A stretch of 64,000 bases of DNA from Kwoniella bestiolae CBS 10118. Lineage: Eukaryota; Basidiomycota; Tremellomycetes; Tremellales; Cryptococcaceae. Positions 11,977-23,489 of this stretch are shown here, piece by piece. The notes beneath the pieces were generated by a model. That model was not told where the DNA came from, ran no database searches, and worked only from the letters and a program-made list of their open reading frames with translations. The position numbers were made by a program, and so were the translations under genes. Position 1 is the stretch's first letter, and each line of letters opens with the position of its first letter. Location: contig NC_089243.1 in assembly GCF_000512585.2 (NCBI RefSeq), positions 124,001-188,000 of the forward strand, read 5' to 3'.

Positions 11977-12997
11977 ATGACAACCCCATCTCGCCTCCAA
12001 GCCCGCAAAGCACTCGCTCCATCTACAATAAACATACCTTCCAAACGACATACCAGATCCTCCTCCTCGCTTCATATCCCTTCCGACGGGCTGACCGATC
12101 CTCGAACCAGCAAGAGCAAAAGTCCACTCAAAGTCCTTAGGTCGAAGAGTAATGGTGATGAGAACCAAAATGCGATAACACCTTCTGTAGTTGCCGATAA
12201 GAAGGTTAAAGGGATGGGTGTGGATTCGACGAGATTAGGTAGATTGGAGAGAAAGGTGGAGAGGAATGATCAGCTCATGGGAGGCAAGAGTGAGTCTATC
12301 AGGTGTACAATACTAGATATTCAGATGTATGTGTATGGCTGACTTTGAGATAGTCTCAGCACTCGAAGATAGATTTACGGAACTTCAAACACACGTGCTA
12401 TACGTCTTGTCAAGATCACCATGCCCCAGCCACGCGAATCCTGGCTCGGGGGAGGTCGATTATCTCAGATCACCCCCTGTTCCAGCTCTGAAGAGGAAAT
12501 TGAAAGAAGCAGAGTTAGAACGGAGCTTCACCTTGAACGGTAACGAGAAGAGGCAGAAGGTCGAGGTTGTAGAAGATGGAGGACAGGTGGTGGAGATGAA
12601 GCTTGAAGATTTACAAGGTGAGTACGATACGCTATCTCTCATGGGGTGAGGGCGGGGCTAACACAAGACTCATATCGGTTTCATGCTGCAGATCTGAAAT
12701 CGCAGCTACGAGAGCAGAAGCAGATGATAGATACGTTGGTGGCGAGAGATAAACAGAGAGAAGAGCAAGGCAAGTCTTTCCCCTTTATGTTTCAAAGGGA
12801 CTGGGTACTGAAGGGTGATCATAGTCAAATCACTGTCAGAGACTGTCCAGCTTCTTCGAGTTACGACCGATAGATTTCAGTTCGACCTCGATGCCGGGCA
12901 GGGTCAAGTCGCCGATATGGAAGGGAGGGTTGATAATTTGGAAGAAGGGAGGGAAGTTGGGGAGGCTAGTATGCTTATCAATGGGTACGAGCCCTGA
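11977..12997 (+). CDS. Unrecognised coiled-coil protein with a GC-AG intron
   Basis: Four exons: 11977-12289, 12354-12617, 12692-12769, 12825-12997; 275 residues. The first 80 residues are basic and Ser-rich (SKRHTRSSSSLHIP), with a possible nuclear signal. Three heptad stretches follow: RLGRLERKVERNDQLM with ISALEDRFTELQ; then KLEDLQDLKSQLREQK; then VKSLSETVQLLRVTTDRFQF. These are typical of a dimeric coiled coil. The third intron starts AG|GCAAGT, a perfect GC-AG donor; with it the heptads run on in frame from EEQ to VKSLSE, while no GT donor nearby does so. A chromosome or spindle role is possible by style (basic Ser-rich head plus coiled coil), but I found no signature. Confidence 0.7.
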
Positions 12998-13944
12998 ACG
13001 GCAACCTGTGTATGCGGGTGACTTGAAACCTGAAAAATACAACGAGAGAATCACGGTGAATGAGCTCACATGGGAAATCGCATTGATGATCTTTTCTCTC
13101 TCTCTTCCTCTCTTTCTGTCATATTGATTTTTCTTCCCGTTGCACCGACACTCATCGCATATATGATATGCTACTGACTCTGACTTCAAACTTTGATATT
13201 GTCGAACTGGACTTACGACACCTAGTCATCCAAATGAACATCCCGGATAACTCGGAGTGCCGGTTTATAACCTTTTCCAGTTCGAGTGCGATGATCACGA
13301 GCCAATTGTTGCTACTGGATTGAATTGAAAAGACCTACTCATTCAGTTCATCTACCATTCACTATTTCAATATTGCAGTACATGTGCTCCTTGGCATTCT
13401 CACCAGGTAAGCTTCCCGGTAATTGCGGATTTGACGTTTTTGAACATTACTCTTACGACATCATCGAGGTCTTGTGACTTATCTGAAACTTTCGTTTCTC
13501 TTGCCTCTTTCAGGTGGCGGCGCGAGGTTTTTTTAGAGTTACGAGAGAAAGAGACATTTCTGTCTGAATGAAGTACCGTTCTATTCTACTCTATTCATTT
13601 GTCTATCGTTATCAGCTGACGTCCTTCTCCTTGTCAGTTGTCCCACTGATTCCGCTCTTCGCCTTGGGGCGACAGCAGGATTCTTCCTCTTCCTCTTCCT
13701 CTGCACTGATTCGGGAATAGCTGTAGTGTGACTACCCGGCTGTTGCATCGCATGATCCGTCCGATCCAATGTCAACAACATGGCCTAGCTTGGTATTCTA
13801 TGAATGAATGAATATGGGATTTCATTTGGATCGTACAGATCGAGCGTCCTGTATATATACATATTGATTCGGACACTGATTTGATCTCTTGACCTGCCCA
13901 CTATTTCTCATCCTACACCTTTTACTGAGATCAACGACAACACA
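12998..13944. other. Intergenic, no convincing gene
   Basis: Nothing is firmly supported. A 66-residue minus-strand reading from an ATG at 13781 is Arg/Lys-rich (QRKRKRKNPAVAPRRR) but has no visible partner exons. A TATA-like tract (tatatatac) at about 13852-13860 sits 85-93 bases above the next ATG. Confidence 0.4.
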
Positions 13945-15052
13945 ATGCGAGCAGGCATCGATTCTCTCATTTACCTAATCACCTGTGTCCTCTCCACCGT
14001 CTGTCTGGCAGCATGTGGGAATTCCCTACATCGACGAAATGTTAATGTTGGTGAACAGTCCCGGGCAGCCGCTACGAGGGGAAGTGAGTGGTGTTTTTGT
14101 CCTTCTGCCTTGTTACCGAGCGAGCCTCGCTGATGGGGATGGGGGCGCATCATGATAGTCCGACTTATCTTGGCGACCAATGATTTGACGGCCGCTGGAT
14201 TTGCATTGTCCGTAGGAGCCGGGGGAATTGCTGTGAGTTACCTGCTGCTGCTTTACCTATGCTTTTCACCATCGATCTTGTCTTTGTGATTCTTCTTCCT
14301 TGAACTTCTTCAAGCCCAAAACGAGGGTACAGCCTGTTCAGTGCAATTAAGAAAACACACTGACCTAGCTTTGATACGAAAGGTCGGCACCCTCATCCTA
14401 TTCATCCATTCCCTCCGCCTCCTACCCATGACGCGCTTCATCCGAAAAATCTTCTTCCTCTCTCCCCTGATGCTCCTCCTCAATACACTCCTCCTAATCG
14501 CATCGGGCATCGCGGTGACTGTTCTGGGTCGGAAGGGGACTGCGTCAGTCGAGGCTTATCTAGGTACGACCAAATTGCCAGAGGCTGTTATAAGAGCGCA
14601 GGCCAAGGCTCAGGGCGCACATCTTGATTAGTGAGCTGGGTTCACTTACTTTATATGTTATTCTGTACTTGAGCTCGAAGAAGACTGGTAGGTATGAATG
14701 TGTGGCTGATGGCTGATCGCAATCATAGCTGGGCGAACGATTATGTTAAATTCATGGTGGCTTCCCCATGGCCTGTCATTCCTTTCGCTTTGGCTGTAAG
14801 TCTACCATATCAATCTCATCATTTTTGATGTGATCTTCTCTCCTACTTAACTGCAACGCTGAAGAAGCATTTACTCATGTCCATGGGATCATGTGATAGT
14901 CACTCTACTTCGCTTACAAAGCATACAACGTCGAAAAACCCTCAGCCCAACACGCCACTGCGCACGAGCACGCGCACGAGAACAAGGGTCATTCGATGGA
15001 TAGGCAAATATCAGGTAATGGGTCGAAACCTGAGATCCAACATATCGCCTGA
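13945..15052 (+). CDS. Unrecognised multispan membrane protein
   Basis: Five exons: 13945-14083, 14159-14232, 14326-14630, 14729-14795, 14900-15052; 245 residues in frame. Hydrophobic segments include the N-terminus (LIYLITCVLSTVCLAACG, signal peptide or first span), RLILATNDLTAAGFALSVGA, LILFIHSLRLLP, a strong span in exon 3 (PLMLLLNTLLLIASGIAVTV), and a final one across exons 4 and 5 (PWPVIPFALASLYFAYKAY). The tail is hydrophilic and His-rich (HATAHEHAHENKGHSMDR). The acceptor of intron 2 (before 14326) is weak and was chosen because it alone keeps the frame. The family is not recognised; about five spans and a cytosolic tail make a small transporter-like or organisational membrane protein possible. 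Confidence 0.6.
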
Positions 15053-15409
15053 GTCGGTAACAATATCGGTGCTCTAGAGTGCTTTGTATGTACTGCTGTA
15101 TGATATAGTAGATCTGTTTGCAGTGTTGGAAATTCTCATTTTGCTTGGTCTTCTTTTGACTGTTTGTTTTTCTTTCGTATTTCGTGAACTTTGTTTGTAG
15201 TTCATGATTCCTTCGTTGTGATATTGCTTTGTATACTGTATAGGTAATGGGACATTTCCCTTCGATTGTCTCTTTGAACTTTTTCTGCGAAATGTGTTGT
15301 GCGTCATATTCCAATGGCGAATTGGTTTAATAATATACAATGAGGATAATGCATACATAGTTATAGTAATATCATCTTACCATATATCTTCCCCCTTTGA
15401 TGCTCCCGC
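15053..15409. other. Convergent 3' flank
   Basis: Tail-to-tail gap between the membrane protein (plus) and PRP31 (minus). T-rich at about 15115-15190; it should hold both poly(A) regions. No gene seen. Confidence 0.5.
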
Positions 15410-17507
15410 CTAATTCTGCCCAGGGATATTACTTCCCCCCTTCTTAACATGCGTGAAAGTACCCCCAGCGAACCATCGTTCATTAGCAGCCTGTACCCTC
15501 TGAGCGGCAGATAAGGAGGGAGTAACAATTTCAATACCTTGTACAGGTGTGAAGGAGAGCGAAGTGGACATTCCGGATTTGGCATCGTTCGATACGGCTG
15601 ATCGACCGAGTAGCTGGGTACGGAGTTTGTTGGCTCGGGAGAGTTTGGCTATTACGAGGGAACAGTGAATGATCAGCCTCTGGTCGGTGATGACAACACA
15701 AAAGATTGGTTATAGCGCGATATGGTGTGTTGATTGGATTGAACAAGATGAGGGAAAAAAGAAAAACCCAAACCCACCTTTACTCCTCGAATCCGCCACT
15801 TCACCTCTGACCCTCCCACTGCCCGAACCAATCATACCCATTCCAACGGTCTCATCGTCGATACCAATCTCTTCCTCTGCTTTACCGAATTCCATACGGT
15901 TCTGCAATTTTCGCAATTCCGTTTGAGCGTATGCTTCTTTCTGCTTTCGAGCTCTGCGGGGGAAAAGGAGGAATCAGCTGATACGATTCTCAATTTGATG
16001 TAGAGGACAAGACCGAAACAGAAGGAGACCATATGATAAGACGCTGAGAGTCTTGGAGGTATGAAATCGAAATGATAATTTGGTTTGCAAACACTACTCA
16101 CCTCTTACCACCCCTCTTCTTCCTATTGGTCTCTTGAGGAATAGGCAGCGCCTTAGTCATCTTATTAGGCGGCGGCTCCGACATCTTCTGAATCTTCTTC
16201 TGCAGCTCCTCAAAACACTTTCTCCCATAGCTTCCATCCCTCTGAGACTTGTTCAAATCCAATCGCGCAGCCAACGTGCATTTCGCCGATACCGCTCTCT
16301 GGGCTTTTCGTCGATCTTCAGGTTGAGCCGATTGCACAAGATTACTCTGATATATGAATCCCGTATGTCGTTGTTGACTAGCAGCTGAGAGGTGGGAGTT
16401 GGATAGAGATTTCTTCATAGCTCCGAATAACATTATATTGCAACTTGGTTGTCTTGAGAATGCCCCCAATCCACCTGCCAAACCGAGCAACTTCGCTGCT
16501 ATACCTGTCCCGATAATTGCCGATAGGTTTGGAGCGACGGATGACATTCGACTTTCGACGTATTCGAATATCTTTTCTCTTGCTGATCGAAGTTCCCGGG
16601 CCACTTCAATGGCATTTTGAACGGTCTTCCATTCGCCCGGTGATAGCTTTCTTCCTCTTGTGGAGGTGGCTGAGAGTTTGATTGATAGTTGGATAGCAGC
16701 TGGGAGGGTGGAGGGGAGATCACATTTGGTCAAATCTTCGGTGTTACCTATAGCTTGTACTGCCGCGATATAGGTCCATGGATCCGTTATGAGCTGTTCC
16801 AACTCTGGGAATCTGGGGGCATAATGATCTCTGATGAATTTGTGAACTAGGAGGTTCTCGTTATCCACTTCGACGGACATGTTGTTGGCTGTTACTACTA
16901 GGTGATATTCGGGGTTCTCTTCTAGGTTGTTGCTGTTTGACATGTCGGTGGGTGCGGCGGTGTATTTGGCGATGTCCTGGAGAGTACACCGGAGTTCATT
17001 AGCAATGGTGCTTGGTAAGCTAGAACCGCAAGCGGGATGAGGTGAAAAGTTGAAAGAGGGTTGTTCTGTGTAGGAATGAAGAGTGTAAGGAAGAAGATCG
17101 CTCACCGCCAAAACCTCCTTCAGCTTCCTCCCACCAGCCAACCTCGCCACTTTACCCACATCCTCCAACCCAGCCATATCAGTCTGTTCGACCTCTTCCG
17201 CATCCAGCTCGTCTGCAGGTCTGACCCCTCCCTCCGGCACATATCCAACCGCACTAGCACCGTTCTCCAGCTCCAGCCCAAGCTCCATCCCTTCATCCTC
17301 GCCATCCTGCTCTTCATCTAGGTCCATCGCTGATGCAGGTCGTTTAGCTTTGGTGGGCAAGGGGGGTGGTAACATCGCTCCCATGCCTTTTGATGAGGAT
17401 GGCCCGGCAAAGGGTTCTTCTTTGACCTCTGGCTCGGGGGAAGGAGCGGGAGCCTCGTCATCTGAGAAACCGTCTAGGTCTGCTAGGAGGGAGTCTGCTA
17501 ATGACAT
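15410..17507 (-). CDS. PRP31: U4/U6 snRNP assembly factor Prp31
   Basis: Binds U4 snRNA with Snu13 and is needed to build the U4/U6-U5 tri-snRNP of the spliceosome. Exons on the minus strand: 17507-17106, 16976-16102, 15953-15778, 15648-15410; 563 residues. Landmarks: an acidic start (DSLLADLDGFSDDEAPAP), the coiled-coil/Nop core (VHKFIRDHYAPRFPELEQLI; RIFEY-like KIFEYVESRMSSVAPNLSAI), the Nop signature block GLGAFSRQPSCNIMLFGAMK and HTGFIYQSNLVQ, then KCTLAARLD and the basic RKKRGGKRARK region. The C-terminus RMEFGKAEEEIG to FTPVQGIEIVTP also matches the family. The first intron (17105-16977) is 129 nt, a multiple of three, and has no stop in frame; comparison with known Prp31 shows those 43 codons do not belong. 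Confidence 0.95.
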
Positions 17508-17967
17508 TTTTGATGTGGTTGATGTGGTTTGATTTAGGTTGAAAAGGAGAAACAAAGTAGGGAAGAAGAATGGTTGAGTGATGAGAGGTAACGGTTAAGT
17601 GGCCAAATATACGGTGTACCGCTTAAGTAGTACGCTTATATAAAAAGGTGACAACCTCCACTAACACTGTAAGAAAGAGGATAATGATGATGATGGACTG
17701 TGAATATACAAGCTGGATGTACTAGCACAGATGGCTCAGTATGCAAATCAAAGGTGTGTAGTAGACTCCATTGGCTTGGCAGAATCTGAGGCTGAAGATG
17801 AAAGACTGAAGAAATCAACGAGAGTATGTTCAAGTGAGTCAGCAGTCAACCCACAGCCACTCGCTGTAGCCTCGGTAGGTAGACCAGGATTGCACGGAGA
17901 TATAATAAAGACAATAAAGTGATATGGGCTATCGCAATATTTGACATGGTATACAACAATGCATCTT
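17508..17967. other. Intergenic, PRP31 promoter and NAA10 3' side
   Basis: No gene seen. Both flanking genes are on the minus strand, so this holds the PRP31 promoter on its left part and none for the right gene, which ends at 17968. Confidence 0.45.
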
Positions 17968-18834
17968 CTATGCTGTACTTTCCACTTCTGACTTCTTGTT
18001 GAACAAATACCTCATCCCATAAGCGTCTTCCCCGTCGGCATCTACCACCGACCTCACACACATTAGCTGGATTCCCGGTTTCATACTTGCACAAGTCCAC
18101 TCACAATAGCCCTTCTCCATAGCATGTACCTCGAATCCTAAGGTATCTCTATACAGCGATATAGCCGCTCGGTTCGATTTACGGACGTGCAGAGTTATGT
18201 GCGAGGCTTTGTAGTGCGCTACCATTGCTTCTTCTGCGATACCATCGTCAAAATACGATGAATTAGCATCATCATTATGTATGTATAGTACATCTGGAAG
18301 CAGGACAGTTTGGTCTTGTCATGAGTGAGGATGACTTACGAGATTGTTTCATCAGCTTGTTGGCCAGACCCAACCTTCTATATGGTCTCAATACCGAAAT
18401 GGAGGTGACATGTCCACTTGGTTCGGTATTGGGTGAAGGTTCATCTTCCCTGTTGATTTCACGCCCATATTATCAAATTAGCTGTTGATAGATGGTGGTG
18501 AGGAAGAGATGCACATACATCTTAGCCAGTATATAACCCACTATACGTCCTCGGGGATCTACAGCTACGTATGATAATTCTGGCCATGTCAGGGCGTGAT
18601 AGAGGTCTACCATCGCACAGAAAGAATAATTAGCTAGATCTATAGGTATGACTGTTAGATCTTTAGAAGTGAGATATGGAACCTACAATACTTGAAGGTA
18701 TAGTTTTCTGGCAAGTTCAAGAGGTTTGCATTCTGCATACCTATGAGGTCGTCGATCTGTGGGTTAGAAGTTGAGTTAGCTTTGGTTAGTGGTTTGCCGT
18801 ATGAAATACTCACTGTCGCCTGTCGGATGTCCAT
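17968..18834 (-). CDS. NAA10: N-terminal acetyltransferase A catalytic subunit Naa10 (Ard1)
   Basis: Catalytic subunit of NatA, which acetylates Ala, Ser, Thr and similar N-termini on nascent chains at the ribosome. Six exons: 18834-18814, 18756-18687, 18606-18519, 18449-18340, 18233-18105, 18041-17968; 163 residues. The GNAT fold is complete: MDIRQAT, IDDLIGMQNANLLNLPENY, YYLYHALTWPELSYVAVDP, the acetyl-CoA loop RPYRRLGLANKLM, LHVRKSNRAAISLYRDTLGF and YYADGEDAYGM. The first coding exon is only seven codons. The last intron (18104-18042, 63 nt) is in frame and stop-free, so a retained transcript would insert 21 residues just before the conserved ADGEDAYGM. The protein lacks the long acidic tail of animal Naa10. 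Confidence 0.95.
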
Positions 18835-19244
18835 GATGGGCTGTGGGATGCTACTGGTGCTGATGTTTTGCTGGTTTTCTTGAGATGAGGGGTGTATGTC
18901 TATGCTGAATGATGGCTCGAATGCAACAAGTACGATTACTGTGTCTGGGTTGAAATGTTGGAATGCACTGACCTTTGAATGGTTACGTAATAAGGTGGAG
19001 GCGCGGAATGATGCCAACACGACGATATCCATGACCAGCAACAACGTTCAACCAGCGGTGAAATACCTTTGTACTCTTACAAACTAGTTGGAGCATACCA
19101 ACACACTGATCAGATACAGAGGAATCAGCCCCAAGGTTTAAACGGATACCAGTAAAGCACCCGTTATCAGACCGAGAAGAGGACATCCACCCCCCTCGAT
19201 AATAGTCAAAAGCAACAGGTCAGAAACCTACGACCTAACGCAAG
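18835..19244. promoter_or_regulatory. Divergent promoter NAA10 / OST3-6
   Basis: A 410-base head-to-head gap that must carry both promoters. I see no clear TATA element and no gene. Confidence 0.5.
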
Positions 19245-20784
19245 ATGCGTCTCCTAACCTTCCTTACCCCTCTCCTCGCCCTCCTCCCAATAGCCCTCTC
19301 AGCAGACCAACAACACTGGGCGAACCTCTCCTCAAAATCCAAAGACGGAGTGATCAAGCTTGATACTGAATCTTATAGAGAGATCTTATCGGACGATAGG
19401 GAGTATTCTGTGTCGGTGGTTTTGACTGCGCTTCCTGCTCAGTTCAAGTGTCAGCCTTGTCAGTGAGTGGGACTCCATTTCTCTTGACGTATCTCACTAT
19501 ACCCTCACCGGGTTAGATGCCTGTCGTTAAAGTGTCTATCTCTGTATATGGAAGACTTAACTTAATGCTTATTCTTTATATTTGATGATAGCGACTTCGA
19601 CCCATCATTCCACCAAGTCGCAGCTTCGTGGAAACGTAAACCCCGACATGTAAGGGATAACCACTTTTTCGCTAAATTGGATTTCCAAGATGGTCAGGCA
19701 ATCTACCAAGAGGTGAGCGTCCACCCCATTCTGTACTGAATCAGCTATGGAATATTCGCCCGATGCTCAATTGTGTGTGAAGGGGATAAAGCTGATATAA
19801 CGGAATGGGTGATGATCGTAGCTCGGCCTCACCTCCGCTCCTACCGTCATGTTCCACCCTGCGCTGAGCGGGCCCAATAAGAGTAATAAATTGAGTGTGA
19901 TCACCTACGAGATGAACAGGAAGTGAGTGGTGGTTCTCTTGTGGTACACAATGGACTAAATGCTGACAATATGGCTGCGTTTTCTGCACTTCTCACCCTC
20001 ACCCACACTCTATTCATTCGCATCCATCCAATCAACATGATATCCATCATAACCCCCAACGCACACAGCGGCCTCACCGCCCCACCCCTCCATTCCTTCC
20101 TCTCCAACCTCACACCCGAGCCATTTTCATTCTACAAACCCATCAACCCCGTCCACCTCGTCGCCATTCCCATGTCCCTCTTCGCCATCGTCGTCTCCCT
20201 CTACTCCATGCGGAGGGTCCTTATCCCATTGATTCAATCAAGGTTAATCTGGGGTACCTTCTCCATCATCCTCATTCTGACGTTTACCTCCGGACACATG
20301 TGGAATAAAATCAAGAATGCGCCTTACGTCGCTGCTGGGCCTAATGGGCAGATCTCATGGATTGCTGGGGGGTATAGTAATCAGTTGGGGTTGGAGAGTC
20401 AGGTTGTAGGTGGAATATGTAAGTTATATTTCTCTCACTTGCTCAGTCTTTCCCTTCTCTCTCTTTTCGTTCCTTTATGCTCTTTGCTTCGCATTACGCT
20501 CTCATCTCACCTCCATCTTACACCTATCATCATTCAGCCTCAATATGGATGGTAATTGACCTGCAAAGTCACACATGCTAATCACACTACTTACATGTAA
20601 AATAGACGGCCTCCTGGCATTCTCCATCATAGCCCTTACAGTCCTCATCCCCGCCCAATCGTCCCCCGTCAAACAGCGAATTGGCGTATACCTCTGGTTG
20701 GGCATGTTGATTATCGTGTTTAGCTTGTTGATGAAGTTGTTTAGGATGAAGAATGGTGGATATCCTTTTGGCTTGCTCTTCTAA
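19245..20784 (+). CDS. OST3: Oligosaccharyltransferase subunit Ost3/Ost6
   Basis: Thioredoxin-like subunit of the ER oligosaccharyltransferase; its redox site holds acceptor proteins by transient disulfides during N-glycosylation. Five exons: 19245-19462, 19592-19712, 19822-19922, 20069-20418, 20606-20784; 322 residues. There is a signal peptide (MRLLTFLTPLLALLPIALSA), a lumenal thioredoxin domain with the CQPC motif at residues 69-72 split by intron 1, then SAPTVMFHP, and four C-terminal membrane spans (VHLVAIPMSLFAIVVSL; RLIWGTFSIILILTF; YGLLAFSIIALTVLIPAQ; VYLWLGMLIIVFSLL) with the conserved GHMWNKIKNAPYV loop. Ost3 and Ost6 cannot be told apart from this alone. It is one of three N-glycosylation genes in the window. 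Confidence 0.93.
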
Positions 20785-21103
20785 GCGAAACAAGACGAAT
20801 GGAAAAGAGAAGAAAAGGGAACGAAAAGGGGCAAAGCGGGGATGTGATAGATGGTATTAACTTGGTCAGGAACTGAGTTGGTTGCATCGAGATTGGTAGA
20901 GGTACGAAGGGATAGATGAACGCAGACAAAAGATGAATTGCATGAAACTATGCATGAATCGTTTGAATGAATAAATAAATAGATAACTTAAAACGAAAAT
21001 TGAAAATGGACAGCCAATAGATAGAGTTAACTCTGATGTTGATATATGTAACTTCCTTATCACGTTTCTTTACTTTACTTCATCCTCCTCTCACCTAATT
21101 CAT
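20785..21103. other. Convergent 3' flank OST3-6 / NASP
   Basis: Tail-to-tail gap of 319 bases. AT-rich at about 20940-21075, consistent with poly(A) regions of both genes. No gene seen. Confidence 0.5.
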
Positions 21104-22953
21104 CTACTCAGTCTTAGCCTTCTTACTCTTCCTCTCTCCCTCCTCACTCTCCTCATTATCCCTCTTCAACCCCTCACCAGCACTCTGCAGCCCCTCGCCT
21201 ACACTGCCTACCACCTCACCAACCTTCTGTTCCGCTAAATCCACAATCTCTTGACCCTTCTCCAAAACCGGTTCACCAACTTGTTGAGCCTGCTCCACCA
21301 ACGGTTGAGCCCCTTGAACCATCTCACCGATAACCTTCTTCACTTCCTCCACATTTTTAGGAATAGCGGTAGTTGTCACCTTGGGTTTCTTCTTCCTCAC
21401 CATACTTGTCAAATCATTGACAGGTCCACTATCCTTCTCCTTCCCACTGCCACTTCCACTGGACGAGCCGAACTGATCGCCTTCAGGTTGTCCAAGCAAA
21501 TGATTGATACTCTGACTAATGAGATCATTGGCCTCTTCGACGTTGGCAGTAGACTTAAGCTCTTCGATCTTCACATTCAAATCTTCAATCAGATTTTCCA
21601 CATCTTTCACTTCTTTTTCCTTCTCCTTCTCACCTAGCTTCTTAACCTCCTCACTTATTCCTTCTTGAGATGACGATTTGAGTTCGGTCAAACGTAGTTT
21701 GAATCCCTCTAGTGCTTTTTCGACGTAGGATAATGCCTCGGATCGTTTGTTGGGGGTGAATTCGAGGACGGTGGCTAGTTGATAGTGCGTTGAAGCTAGG
21801 ACACGGGATGAGGAGGGGAGGAGAGAGGATTGGATGGAGAGGGCTGAGGAGTAGTCTTGCACTGCTTGGGGGAAGTTTTCTACGCACGATACGACATTAG
21901 CATCTTCGTTCTGTTCACTGGTTATTCTGTTTGACTTCAGAAGCTCTGATCTTTCCTTTCCAGGTTCTCGCACAGTCGCATAATATGGGATTGAAACGAG
22001 CAGAGAGAAGCCCACTCACCAGTCTCGCAGCTCACATCGCCCAACGCCAGATAACAATCCGCCAAATTCAACTTATCCTCTTTCACCTCGTCGTTGGATT
22101 TCCCTTCTACTATCTTCTGGTATATCGTTCGAGCAACATCCAATACCTCCCACGCGGCATTATAGTCATCTTCTGGCTCGTCATCACCTTCACCCTCGCC
22201 CTCTCCATCTCCTGAAGCTCCAGTGGTCGCGGCGGTGGATGGTCCAGCTTCTTGATCTTGGTCTTCCTCATCGTCTGAAGTGGGGTCTGCGGAGAATACG
22301 AAATTGCCGTTCTTTGAGGGTGCTTCTTCGAGTGTGCCTTGTCGGACTGGACGATGAATACGAATTACATTAGCTAAGATGCCAACCACAAGAAGGGCTG
22401 TTGTGCAACAGCTGATCCGACTACACACTCACCAGCTTCATCAGCCTCCTTCGATCCTTCCTCTTTACCCATTACTCCTGCTTGTGAGAAAGCCAACTCG
22501 TATAATGCTTTACCGTAACTCAGAAGTAAAGGTGCCATGGCTGGATCAAACTCTCCTACGAGCTGTCGCCTGTGTGTAAACACTATCAGCTCAGACTATG
22601 TACTACGAGATCGTCTAGCTGATAAATACTCAGTGAGAGAGACCAGTAAGGAGAGGGATGAGAAGGAAGAGACCAGTAAGGAGAGGGACGAGAAGGAATA
22701 TATACCCACATAAGATCCAAAGCTTCCCCATACTTGTTCACCCCCTCCTCCCACTGCTTGAGAGCTATAGCTTTCTTACCCTCCCCTACGAGCTTGTCGG
22801 CTTGTTCTTTGATTTCCTTGGGGTTAGTAGGGGCGGTGCTGTTCTCCTCGGTGTTAGTGGTAGCAGGTTGAGGGGGGACTTGCTCGGATGACCTGTACAA
22901 GGCGGAGTGAGCTGGGTGCTGTGAGTCCCTTGCAAAGGTCGGTTCACTCACAT
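21104..22953 (-). CDS. NASP/Hif1/Sim3-type SHNi-TPR histone chaperone
   Basis: Chaperone of H3-H4 in the NASP family. Exons: 22953-22952 (only the bases AT of the start codon), 22892-22710, 22569-22433, 22346-22020, 21879-21104; 474 residues. The first TPR begins EQADKLVGEGKKAIALKQWE; the second TPR is interrupted by an acidic tract (SADPTSDDEEDQDQ ... GEGEGDDEPEDDY), which is the family hallmark and the presumed histone contact. TPR3 (LNLADCYLALGDVSCET) and TPR4 (DYSSALSIQSSLLPSSSR, STHYQLATVLEF) follow. The end is basic (RKSKKAKTE), a nuclear signal. Start choice: ATG is split AT|G by an intron whose donor is GTGAGT; a GTG start inside that intron was rejected. Intron 2 holds a 30-nt tandem repeat. 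Confidence 0.88.
22639..22698. repeat. Two-copy 30-nt tandem repeat inside a NASP intron
   Basis: Two adjacent copies (22639-22668 and 22669-22698) differ at one base. Each begins gagaccagtaaggagaggga. They lie within the second NASP intron (22709-22571), next to its donor. Confidence 0.85.
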
Positions 22954-23489
22954 GATGGGCTGATGTTATCTGCTCTTTCTGCTGGTGACCCTTGGTGTAT
23001 GTCTAGGACTGAGTCTGAGAAAAGGTGAGGATATGTCGAGTAGTGAGAAGGCGGATTAGATATTCCTCAAAATCTCATTTCCATGTCAGTCTCCTTTCGA
23101 CGCGTTCCCTTCCTTTGGTCGCGTATACATGACTTGACTTTCCCTTGACATATATCTTGAATGCTACCCCCACGTAAGAATAGTATGCATTTACGTAACC
23201 TACAGTAAGCGGCGAGGCGAAATAAAAGTTGGGAGTAAGATGCTGGTTTACCCGACTGCTAATTCGTCAATCTCATCCTCAGATTCAATCTCAACATCTC
23301 CAACATCTCCATCTTGACATTCCTCAGAATCACCTCCCGGCTAGTCATCCTATAACTCAAGTCAGCCTTGACCTCACTGCTGACCCGCTCTTACGGCTCA
23401 GCCCATCTATCACACCAATCGATCCCACCAGAGGCAGCTCATACTAGCTCAGATCGCTCACTCCCCACCTCCCCCATCACTCCCCACCC
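22954..23489. promoter_or_regulatory. Divergent promoter NASP / PPR gene
   Basis: A 536-base head-to-head gap. No gene. Pyrimidine-rich patches with many tc/cc steps at about 23255-23480 precede the PPR start and fit a transcribed leader. Confidence 0.45.

Noticed and set aside
13581..13781. Arg/Lys-rich 66-residue minus-strand frame
   Set aside because: No homology, no partner exons and simple-sequence-driven composition; noted only as doubtful.
20538..20551. Possible 14-nt microexon in OST3/6 intron 4
   Set aside because: Including it breaks the phase with the last exon; skipping gives the conserved GIYGLLAFS.
22586..22951. Alternative start MSEPTFARDS for the NASP-like protein
   Set aside because: The first codon is GTG and lies inside an intron with perfect GTGAGT and CAG ends; splicing gives ATG TCA TCC in frame.
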